From positions 1 through 12,849 of the forward strand of contig PMXH01000476.1 in NCBI GenBank assembly GCA_003165855.1: 12,849 bases of DNA, in the 5' to 3' direction. The notes under the pieces are model-generated. The model searched no databases and was not told the origin of the DNA. It saw only the letters and a program-made list of their open reading frames with translations. The position numbers and the translations under genes are program-made. Each line of letters begins with the position of its first letter. Positions within the stretch are counted from its first letter, which is position 1. Of this stretch, positions 7,001 to 12,849 are shown piece after piece. The stretch is from Acidobacteriaceae bacterium (GTDB lineage Bacteria > Acidobacteriota > Terriglobia > Terriglobales > Acidobacteriaceae).

Positions 7001-8232
7001 CGGTTGTACTAAACCTTGCCTACGTAGGAAGCAAGGGGACGCACTTGACGGTGGAGCGTCAACTCAATCAGTTGGTTCCTCTGCCGCCGAGCGAAAATCC
7101 CTTCGGCCCGAACGAGCCACTGACCATCGCGGATTGCACCGTTCCTGCGCCGGGAATCAACACGAACCCGGGAGACGGAACCACCCCGTTCTCGCTTCAG
7201 AATGGCACGCAGGTAACGCCGCAAAACCCCGCCTACATGTATTTGCAGGCAGCGTGCACGAACCCAAACATACCCAACGTCAACTCTCTGCCCGGACGAC
7301 CCTACTCCGGTCTGGGAAAGGTGCTCTCGCTGCAGAACGTAGCCGATTCGACCTACAACGCGTTTCAGGCTACGCTGCGACACACCAGCGGCCCGCTCAC
7401 GGTTGGAGTTTCATATTCTTACAGCCACTCGATCGATGATGCTTCGGACCGAAGTGATCCGGTTCTGGTCAATTCTTACGACCTGCGCGAGAACCGGGCA
7501 AGCTCGAATTTTGACCAGCGTCATCTGCTCAACATCAGCTATGTGTATCGCCTGCCCAGGAATTTCCCTCGACGCTTCTACGATTGGCTCGGCGAACGCG
7601 AAACGAAGGGTGACGCAGCCCCCTCGGCCCACTGCTGCTCACGCCTGGCGAATCAACTGCTCGACGGCTGGGAGATTTCCGGGGTAACGATTGTTCAATC
7701 AGGCACACCGTTCACGGTGATCAACAGCGCCGGCAACACCGGCATATCACTCACCGACAACGCGGGGGTTTCCAGCGGGCTCGGCATCGCAGCCTCCTAC
7801 CCCGACGTTGTCCATGGATTGCGCTCGCCCGGCAACAATTCGCAAAGCTTTGGTCCGCTCATCGACAGCCCCTCGCAGTTCGTAGCGCCGCGGGGGCTCA
7901 CCTTCGGGGATGCTGGCCGGAACTTCCTGAATAATCCGGGACGGACGAACTTCGACATGTCGGTGCTGAAACATTTCAAGATTCGGGAATCCAGCGAAGT
8001 TGAGTTCCGTGCTGAGGCCTTCAACATTTTCAATCACACTCAGTTCCGGATCTACGATCCCGATAATCCAGGCAGCAGTGGAAATAACATTGTCAGTTGC
8101 TATGCCGGCCCATTGTATTCGGCTGGGTTTGAGGGTAGTGGAGCGAATTGCGTCACCGGGGCTTCCTTTCTGCACCCGCTGGATTCGCATCGGCCCCGCA
8201 CCTTGCAGTTTGGTCTCAAGCTAGCCTTCTAG
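4012..8232 (+). CDS. TonB-dependent receptor, Oar-like, with carboxypeptidase-regulatory-like domain
   Basis: A 1406-residue outer-membrane protein expected to import (or bind) a ligand using TonB energy. Residues 1-28 are a signal peptide (KLFAPCRFARFF n-region, hydrophobic core, cleavage after SVA). Residues about 37-120 form the carboxypeptidase-regulatory-like/transthyretin-type beta domain, with hallmark segments GTINGTVTDQTQAVVTGAKV and AGLKPGTYTLTV. The plug spans about 145-262, with GLNGRNFTQLIALAPGV, YSVNGGRVEYNTFEVDG and TSNYGAQFGRTASGTVQVTTKSGT. From about 265 onward is a large Oar-type beta barrel ending in GLKLAF*. The terminal Phe is typical of barrels assembled by the Bam complex. 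Length and domain order match the expanded acidobacterial receptors of this kind. No canonical TonB box could be picked out between the domains with certainty. It is followed 14 bases later by a lipoprotein gene, suggesting an operon. The substrate cannot be read from sequence. Confidence 0.95.
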   Translation: MKLFAPCRFARFFSVLTLLFAGLSISVAQEQPNPAAPTGTINGTVTDQTQAVVTGAKVLLTNQAGEKLETQVNEKGIYSFAGLKPGTYTLTVTAPNFALKTFDYITLSAGLELTLDATLEPASEKTEVNVESGNVGQVETESASVSGTITQKEVVSIGLNGRNFTQLIALAPGVSNQTGQDEAKVGVVGSVKYSVNGGRVEYNTFEVDGSDVLNTGLNGASSTLMVYPSLDAIQEVKVLTSNYGAQFGRTASGTVQVTTKSGTAKLHGNLYEFIRNEAFNARNYFDIVYTTPPAPGQIVGPTFGGKAPLYRRQDFGGTIGGPLTIPGVYNPKKDKTFFFFSEEFRLEKTPTEYNQAVPDLKERGLILTPQGVQQNLQVATTGVVYQDFDFSDVCPLGGGNFVRQQFPDCPSLPAQGQPGVLQALNHLQMPADPIGTESTTSVDKNALAILNSNLIPLPNAPYGCNFSLPNLNATLGNLDPTDPNHCYNASVSPSTYWREELFRIDHRLTTNIKLSFRYVHDAWNTSVLTPQWGVVRNTFPTVQNSFFGPGTSLVARLTHTISPTLLNDSVISYVNSNITLADKNGPGGAQFQRNPTLDQPLVPDSSAPGQCNPALSVDPATGFPQCAIGYIFNNAFGGKMPGVNFLGTNAAYGGEGFAADPSYMPWSHTNPTYSVRDDVGKAVGKHTLQFGAQYVYSQRNQTNNAIGAASGDLQGLLTFSNLAHSTGNAFADFLVESSENANRTPTGFIQSFTQDSAQHRYYQRYQIAEPYFQDDWKATSRLTFNLGLRVSLFGTYSEKNQNAWNWEASRFNATRFAVDPVYGVLLDKTAGSAPVSFNPATFQLDPGVVSDLGLVQCGANGTPAGCMQGHLFNPAPRVGFAWDPWGDGRTSIRGGYGIFFEHGTGNEANTGSLEASAPLVLSMTQPLPVNYACIGNVGYGSAFDPANSACASALSSSTSVPVAGSVFPLDVTSIPTKAVWSYAQQWSFGIQRELSRAVVLNLAYVGSKGTHLTVERQLNQLVPLPPSENPFGPNEPLTIADCTVPAPGINTNPGDGTTPFSLQNGTQVTPQNPAYMYLQAACTNPNIPNVNSLPGRPYSGLGKVLSLQNVADSTYNAFQATLRHTSGPLTVGVSYSYSHSIDDASDRSDPVLVNSYDLRENRASSNFDQRHLLNISYVYRLPRNFPRRFYDWLGERETKGDAAPSAHCCSRLANQLLDGWEISGVTIVQSGTPFTVINSAGNTGISLTDNAGVSSGLGIAASYPDVVHGLRSPGNNSQSFGPLIDSPSQFVAPRGLTFGDAGRNFLNNPGRTNFDMSVLKHFKIRESSEVEFRAEAFNIFNHTQFRIYDPDNPGSSGNNIVSCYAGPLYSAGFEGSGANCVTGASFLHPLDSHRPRTLQFGLKLAF

Positions 8233-8246
8233 GACGTGGAAATGAC

Positions 8247-10583
8247 ATGGAGATAACCGTTAAAGGTAGGGCCTCCTATCGGGCGAATCGCGAACTGCGA
8301 ACCGCTCTTCTCTCTTCGTGCGGAGGGAATGTAAAGAGTCTTTGGATCTTGCTGCTGGCCGGCACAATAATGCTCTCGGCGTGTAGTAGCAGTAGTTCCG
8401 GCGCCCCCGGCGGCTCGCAAAACACTGCGTCGCTTTCGGGCAACTGGCAGTTCACGGTGGCGAGTCCGTCCGATCAGTCTTTCATAGGGGGCCTGCAAGG
8501 CGGCTTTCTTCTGCAAACGAGTGGCTCCGTGACCGGGGGCGCGGTTTACTCCATCTCATTGCCTCCGGCCGAAGGTGGCGGAAACCCGACGTTGTGCAAC
8601 GGCGGATCTTCTCCGATAACCGGAACACTCAGCGGCCAGAGTGTAACCCTCACTGCGGTAGCCGGCTCACAAACTTTTACGTTCACCGGAACGCTGAGTT
8701 CCAATAAGTCGACAATGTCGGGCAAGTATTCCTCGACCGCCGGCTCGATGGTCAACGGTGCGCCTTGCGGCACTGCTCAAACTGGACTGCAATGGAGCGC
8801 AATTTCCGTGCCGCCGCTCACGGGACCAATCCAAGGCAGCTTTCACAGCACTGGCGGTGCCGCGGGTCTGACCAACCAGGATTTCGCGGTATTGGGGCTA
8901 CTTACCCAGGGACCGAACATCGGAGCCAGCAACGCGACCATCACCGGCAATTTGGATTTCATAAACCAATCGACCAACCTAAGCGACTACCCCTGTTTCA
9001 GTACAGCGTTGGTTAACGGTCAAGTCAGCGGTAACACCGTAATTCTGCAGATCATGGGGACGAACGGATCGAATCTCGGTCAGATCGGGGGAACGTCCGG
9101 CTCCGGTGTCAACACCGTCACTTTCGATTCCACGCCGAACGGATACGTTCTGCACTCGCTCGTCTCTCCAGCATACGCAGTGAACTCGAAAGCCTGCCCG
9201 GGCGCCAGTCTCGGCAACGCCGGGGATGCAGGAAGTATGTGTCTGGCGCTGGGCAATGGAACTGCTTGCCAGCAACCCATTACCCTGTCACCAGCCGTCC
9301 TCACATTTCCCTCTCAATTGCTGGGATCGACTCCGACGACGCAGACCATCACGCTTGCAAACAACGATCTTTCAGGTTCCACGCTGAACGGTTTGACGTT
9401 GAACTGGTTGGTAAATAATGGCCTCTTCGACAACGGCGCTCCCAGCGATTTCAACGGTTTGCCCAATTTTGCGGAGCAGGACACATGCGCTCCTTCGCTG
9501 GGGTCAAGCTTCTCGCTCGGTCCAGGACAGTCCTGCTCTATCAATGTCACCTTTACCCCTCAGGAAAGCTGTCCCTGGCTGCCGTTCGGAAATCCACCGT
9601 CCGTGTCGGGAGCTCCGCCGGCCGACTGTCCGTTTCCTCTAGCAGCAATCTTGACCGTAAACAGCCCTGTGAGCGCGGACAACAACACGGCATTTGCCGT
9701 GCCCATCACGGGTCTCGGGGCCAGCACGATCGAACCATCCACTCCAGAAATCGATTTCGGCGCGGAAGCGCTCTCGGAATCGAGCCTGCCGCATTCCCTT
9801 TCGTTCACCAACCTTAGCGGAAATCCTGTCCAAATTCTGGATTTTGCTCCGTGCCTGAATCCATCGAAGGGACATCTCACTCTGCCGCACCCGTTACAGG
9901 AAACCAGTCTCGTAGGCGGCTTGCAAGTAGTTAGCAACGGGCTCGCCAGTATCGGGAACATCGGCGTTGCGGCCAGCGATTCCACCATCACTTACAACTG
10001 CGACAATGACTCGGGTACCTTGCAACCAAACTTCCAGATGTCTTCGGAAACCTGCATGGGACTCTTGCTTGCTCCTCAACAAACGTGCAGCTTGCAGGTT
10101 ACTTATGTCCCGCAGCCGAATACCAACCTGAGTGCCGGTCTGGATTATTTTCTGGAACTGAATACGCTGCAGTGCAGTTCCGCGGACGGAGTGACGTCCA
10201 ACTGCGAAATCGATAGCGGACGTTTCCCGGTGGAGTTGAAAGCGAATCCACCGAGCCCACTAAGAATGTCTCCGAGCGCCGGATTGGATTTTGGGAGCCT
10301 GCCGTTGGGCCAGCCGAGCCTTCCGCAGACGGTTACGCTGCTCAATGATGCGACCGTGCCGAATCCGGTGACTGTAGACTTCGTCGGTAAGGTGGTTGTG
10401 CAGGGTAACTATACCGAGACGGACAATTGCCCATTCAGTCTTGCCCCCGGTAGCAGTTGTGTTCTGACCTTAACCTTTATCCCTACAGCACTCGGTTTCG
10501 ATTCGGGGACGGTCACCATCAATTACACGCCGGAACCCAGCGGTGGTCCGCAAACCATATACCTGCGAGGTACGGGGCAATGA
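8247..10583 (+). CDS. Cys-rich lipoprotein with three choice-of-anchor/ASH-like domains
   Basis: The 778-residue product has a lipoprotein signal SLWILLLAGTIMLSAC with lipid-accepting C46, then a Ser-rich linker. Residues about 60-344 are a beta-rich domain (LSGNWQFTV, SITGTLSGQ-type repeats) that I do not recognise. Three ASH/HYDIN-like (choice-of-anchor D) domains follow. They begin near 345 (ITLSPAVLTFPSQLLGS), 496 (PSTPEIDFGAEAL) and 673 (MSPSAGLDFGSLPLGQPS), with repeated C...LGPGQSC.I.VTF.P signatures, and the last ends near YLRGTGQ. About twenty cysteines suggest disulfides in an oxidising compartment. The family usually acts in extracellular or periplasmic binding and scaffolding; no catalytic motif is seen. 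It starts 14 bases after the TonB receptor stop, so it is probably translated from the same mRNA. The only in-frame ATG ahead of the signal is 8247, which leaves an unusually long 30-residue n-region. See the finding on the GTA codon at 8331. Confidence 0.85.
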   Translation: MEITVKGRASYRANRELRTALLSSCGGNVKSLWILLLAGTIMLSACSSSSSGAPGGSQNTASLSGNWQFTVASPSDQSFIGGLQGGFLLQTSGSVTGGAVYSISLPPAEGGGNPTLCNGGSSPITGTLSGQSVTLTAVAGSQTFTFTGTLSSNKSTMSGKYSSTAGSMVNGAPCGTAQTGLQWSAISVPPLTGPIQGSFHSTGGAAGLTNQDFAVLGLLTQGPNIGASNATITGNLDFINQSTNLSDYPCFSTALVNGQVSGNTVILQIMGTNGSNLGQIGGTSGSGVNTVTFDSTPNGYVLHSLVSPAYAVNSKACPGASLGNAGDAGSMCLALGNGTACQQPITLSPAVLTFPSQLLGSTPTTQTITLANNDLSGSTLNGLTLNWLVNNGLFDNGAPSDFNGLPNFAEQDTCAPSLGSSFSLGPGQSCSINVTFTPQESCPWLPFGNPPSVSGAPPADCPFPLAAILTVNSPVSADNNTAFAVPITGLGASTIEPSTPEIDFGAEALSESSLPHSLSFTNLSGNPVQILDFAPCLNPSKGHLTLPHPLQETSLVGGLQVVSNGLASIGNIGVAASDSTITYNCDNDSGTLQPNFQMSSETCMGLLLAPQQTCSLQVTYVPQPNTNLSAGLDYFLELNTLQCSSADGVTSNCEIDSGRFPVELKANPPSPLRMSPSAGLDFGSLPLGQPSLPQTVTLLNDATVPNPVTVDFVGKVVVQGNYTETDNCPFSLAPGSSCVLTLTFIPTALGFDSGTVTINYTPEPSGGPQTIYLRGTGQ
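8322..8326 (+). promoter_or_regulatory. Strong Shine-Dalgarno-like motif without a matching start codon
   Basis: GGAGG stands four bases before an in-frame GTA AAG AGT that begins exactly where a compact lipoprotein signal (VKSLWILLL...) would start. GTA is not a normal start codon, so the coding start is kept at ATG 8247, but the site may be a relic or mark a recent GTG-to-GTA change. Confidence 0.3.
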
Positions 10584-10671
10584 ACTGCAACGCGAGTTGG
10601 TCTTTGGCTTCGAGCTGGCAGGCGAGTTCGAGAGCTAATTCGGTGGCACCTATGCTCACGCAACTCAACTC

Positions 10672-10678
10672 AAGGAGG
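10672..10678 (+). promoter_or_regulatory. Consensus ribosome binding site deciding the GTG start of the last lipoprotein
   Basis: AAGGAGG, a full anti-Shine-Dalgarno match, lies six bases before GTG 10685. The frame is open further upstream: an ATG at 10580 overlaps the previous stop as ATGA, and another ATG is at 10652. Only the GTG gives a compact lipoprotein signal peptide. Confidence 0.75.
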
Positions 10679-10684
10679 TTGGCA

Positions 10685-12652
10685 GTGGCAACCAGACAAT
10701 GGATTTTGTTTCCTCTACTCGCGGCGACGATTTCCGTGATGGCCGGATGCAGCAGCACTGCGAATATACAAAATCCTCCGGCGCCAGCTGCGACGCCGGT
10801 CGCCATCGCTTTTCAGCCCCTGCCGCCGGCATCGGTTCTTGTCAACGCCACTAGTAGTTTCACGGCCGTTATCAGCAACGACCCTAGCAATAGCGGAGTG
10901 GATTGGTCGGTGCAATGCCAAAATCCCGGCAACTGCGGCACGCTCAGCGCTCCGCACACCCCCAGCGGCCAGGCGACGATGTATACGCCACCCTCGACTC
11001 TTACGGGAAATAACCAGCCCGTCACCATTTTGGCCTTCGCGACTGCGGATCACACAAAGAATGTCGTCGCCGGGCTGGTCGTTACTGCTTTCGGAGGCAA
11101 TCTAAAGGGTACTTATGTTCTGCAAGCTCAAGGACTTGATTCAAGTCTCAACCCCTACCAGTTTGCCGGTGTAATCGTCCTCGATGGCAACGGAGGAGTC
11201 TCGTCTGGTGAGCAAACTGTCAACTTCTTCGATCCAAATCCGAATGTGGGCGCTTTCATCTCCAAGCCAGACGTGGTTACCGGAGGCAGCTATTTCCTCG
11301 GGCCTGATGGACGCGGAACGATTAACATCAACACTAACGACGCGGACCTTGGTACCAACGGAACAGAGATGTTTAGTTTCGTGTTCCTCTCCAGTTCCCA
11401 AACTCTCATTACCGCACTTCCGACATCGACCCTCTCTGTCTCCGCTACCGGAACCATGGATTTGCAGAGCAGCACCGTCGCTACTCCCTCGGCTGGCTAT
11501 ACCTTCGTAGTGAGCGGCACTGATTTTGCGTCGGGGTTGCCCACAGCCTTCGGTGGCATTCTTAACATTGATTCGCCTAACAACATTTCTGGACCAGGCA
11601 GCGTGACCGATCAGAACTTCGACGGGACTTTGACCATCGGGGTGACAATTACCGGCACAATCTCCAATCCCGATTCGTTCGGTGCCGTCACACTGAACCT
11701 GGCTGTGCCGGACTTTCCCTCGACTACCAGCTACCAGTTCACCGGCTATATCGTGGACGCAATACACATAAAACTGATTGAGAGTGACAACCCATTCGGC
11801 ACTGGCGGCGTCGGTTCGACCGCCGGACTCGCCATCGGTCAAGGATCTGCCACCGGCACCTTTGGCGGTAACACCTCGTTCTCCGGGACGTATGTGTTCG
11901 GCGTCCTTGGGCAAGATCTCAGTGCATCGTCGCCCTCCAGCTTGACTTCGGTCGGCGTGTTCACCGCCGATGGCAGCGGTGACTTGGCCAATGGGCTCAC
12001 AGACACGCTTCTGCAGGCGAACGGCGCTCAGGGCACAGCGGGTTCGCAGATCAGCGCAGCATTCGGTGGATCCTATATCGTCGGCACCCACCCCGGGACC
12101 GGCCGGGTCCGCTCAATTTTTAGCGACTTTCTACCTTCCCCGATAGACGGCTTTCACCCTCAGTTCTTTTTTTATCTCGCCGGTAATGGAAACCCGGCGC
12201 TGGTTCTCGCCTCGGGAGACGCCAACTACACATTTCTCGGAGCCGGAATAGCATACCCGCAAGCGGCTGCGCCTCTCACCTTCAGCGGCACGTACGGGTT
12301 TTCAATCTTCCAGCAGAACGGGAGCGAAAATGAAGGCACCGGCCCAATGACTGCCAATTCGTCTTCCGGTACCTTATCTGGCTCTGCGGATATCAACGTT
12401 GGAGCTTCTTCGACCTCATTCGACAACCTCTTCACAGGCACTTTCGCGGTTCCGGGCTCCAACGGAAGTTTCGCCGGCGCTTTCACGGGCCAAGCTTTCG
12501 AGTTCTCGCCGTTCGCGGCCGACTATTACATTGTTGATCCCGGTCACGGCTTCTTCGTCGAGACGGACTTGGTGAATCCGAATTCTGCCTCGGGAGTCGT
12601 ATCTTTCGGCTACTATGCCGCGCGGACGCCGGTGTGCGTCGGCTGTCCGTAG
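10685..12652 (+). CDS. Lipoprotein: Ig-like domain plus four repeats of about 130 residues
   Basis: From the GTG the 655-residue product has a textbook lipoprotein signal: ATRQW n-region, core ILFPLLAATISVMAG, lipid-accepting C22. After a Pro/Ala linker, residues about 38-136 form a bacterial Ig-like domain of a kind common in acidobacterial lipoproteins (SFTAVISNDPSNSGVDWSV, then CGTLS, then TMYTPPS). The rest divides into four related beta-rich units. Their opening G-[TS/Y]-Y-type motifs are at 142 (GTYVLQAQG), 271 (GYTFVVSG), 401 (GTYVFGVLG) and 535 (GTYGFSIFQ). Each has a later aromatic strand with an acidic end: FSFVFLSS, YQFTGYIVD...LIESD, PQFFFYLAG...LASGD and FAADYYIVD...VETD. The protein ends in CVGCP. 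No enzyme motif is visible, so a surface binding or structural role is likeliest. It is third in the receptor operon, 101 bases after the preceding stop. Confidence 0.85.
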   Translation: MATRQWILFPLLAATISVMAGCSSTANIQNPPAPAATPVAIAFQPLPPASVLVNATSSFTAVISNDPSNSGVDWSVQCQNPGNCGTLSAPHTPSGQATMYTPPSTLTGNNQPVTILAFATADHTKNVVAGLVVTAFGGNLKGTYVLQAQGLDSSLNPYQFAGVIVLDGNGGVSSGEQTVNFFDPNPNVGAFISKPDVVTGGSYFLGPDGRGTININTNDADLGTNGTEMFSFVFLSSSQTLITALPTSTLSVSATGTMDLQSSTVATPSAGYTFVVSGTDFASGLPTAFGGILNIDSPNNISGPGSVTDQNFDGTLTIGVTITGTISNPDSFGAVTLNLAVPDFPSTTSYQFTGYIVDAIHIKLIESDNPFGTGGVGSTAGLAIGQGSATGTFGGNTSFSGTYVFGVLGQDLSASSPSSLTSVGVFTADGSGDLANGLTDTLLQANGAQGTAGSQISAAFGGSYIVGTHPGTGRVRSIFSDFLPSPIDGFHPQFFFYLAGNGNPALVLASGDANYTFLGAGIAYPQAAAPLTFSGTYGFSIFQQNGSENEGTGPMTANSSSGTLSGSADINVGASSTSFDNLFTGTFAVPGSNGSFAGAFTGQAFEFSPFAADYYIVDPGHGFFVETDLVNPNSASGVVSFGYYAARTPVCVGCP

Positions 12653-12849
12653 CGCATCACGTCATAGGCAGCGCGTGACCAATCGTCGCGGCGGCGAGAA
12701 CGACTTTGATCTTAATCTCGGTGAGCGAAATCGCGATTTTGCGACGGTTACGCCATCGTTCAGTTGTCCGAGGGCAACAGGAGTTGCCGTTTCGGCTCGC
12801 TTTCCGCCAAAGGTACACGACGGGCCAGACTCCGCAGCATCGGATCTGT
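12653..12849. other. 3' flanking sequence with short palindromes
   Basis: No credible coding sequence is seen on either strand. It contains a 12-bp perfect palindrome AAATCGCGATTT (12728-12739) and a hairpin GGCAAC-AGGA-GTTGCC (12773-12788) followed by GTTTCGG. The hairpin could be a weak terminator for the receptor operon, but it lies about 120 bases after the last stop and lacks a T tract. The window ends before any next gene is visible. Confidence 0.35.

Noticed and set aside
11141..12091. A 316-codon open frame on the minus strand.
   Set aside because: It is antisense to the fourfold-repeat lipoprotein, has Arg/Gly/Cys-rich composition, no ribosome binding site and no recognisable domain. 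It is a shadow of high-GC coding sequence.

Overview
The window looks like an ordinary chromosomal stretch from an Acidobacteriota bacterium (Terriglobia-like). The main reason is a very large Oar-type TonB-dependent receptor with an N-terminal carboxypeptidase-regulatory-like domain. It is followed by two lipoproteins with choice-of-anchor/ASH-type and Ig-like domains, a gene style greatly expanded in that phylum. This assignment rests on protein character alone; no marker gene other than a partial tRNA is present.

Layout. Bases 1-51 hold the 3' part of a tRNA-Ser gene whose 5' end lies outside the window. Bases 52-562 hold no secure gene, only two weak small-ORF candidates. Two minus-strand genes follow. 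A secreted alpha/beta-hydrolase-fold protein (563-1606) lies downstream of a 604-residue secreted PstS-like periplasmic-binding-fold protein (1701-3515), and a GC-rich hairpin sits in the 94-base gap between them. A divergent intergenic region of about 500 bases (3516-4011) carries an 11-bp tandem direct repeat framed by an inverted repeat. On the plus strand come a 1406-residue TonB-dependent receptor (4012-8232), a 778-residue Cys-rich lipoprotein with three ASH-like domains (8247-10583), and a 655-residue lipoprotein made of an Ig-like domain plus four repeats of about 130 residues (10685-12652). The last 197 bases show only short palindromes.

How the parts may fit. All five confident protein genes encode exported products: two with cleavable signal peptides, one outer-membrane barrel and two lipoproteins. 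The receptor and the two lipoproteins are tightly spaced and probably co-transcribed. This resembles, by layout only, the Bacteroidota pairing of a TonB-dependent transporter with surface lipoproteins. The divergent PstS-like protein and hydrolase may share regulation with them through the repeat-rich intergenic region. A common substrate (phosphate-containing or otherwise) is a hypothesis, not something the sequence proves.

Most notable points: a hydrolase whose nucleophile elbow has Gly where the catalytic Ser is expected; an oversized orphan PstS-like protein with Pro where E. coli PstS has its ligand Asp; the divergent regulatory repeats; the fourfold-repeat lipoprotein; and start-codon puzzles in both lipoprotein genes.
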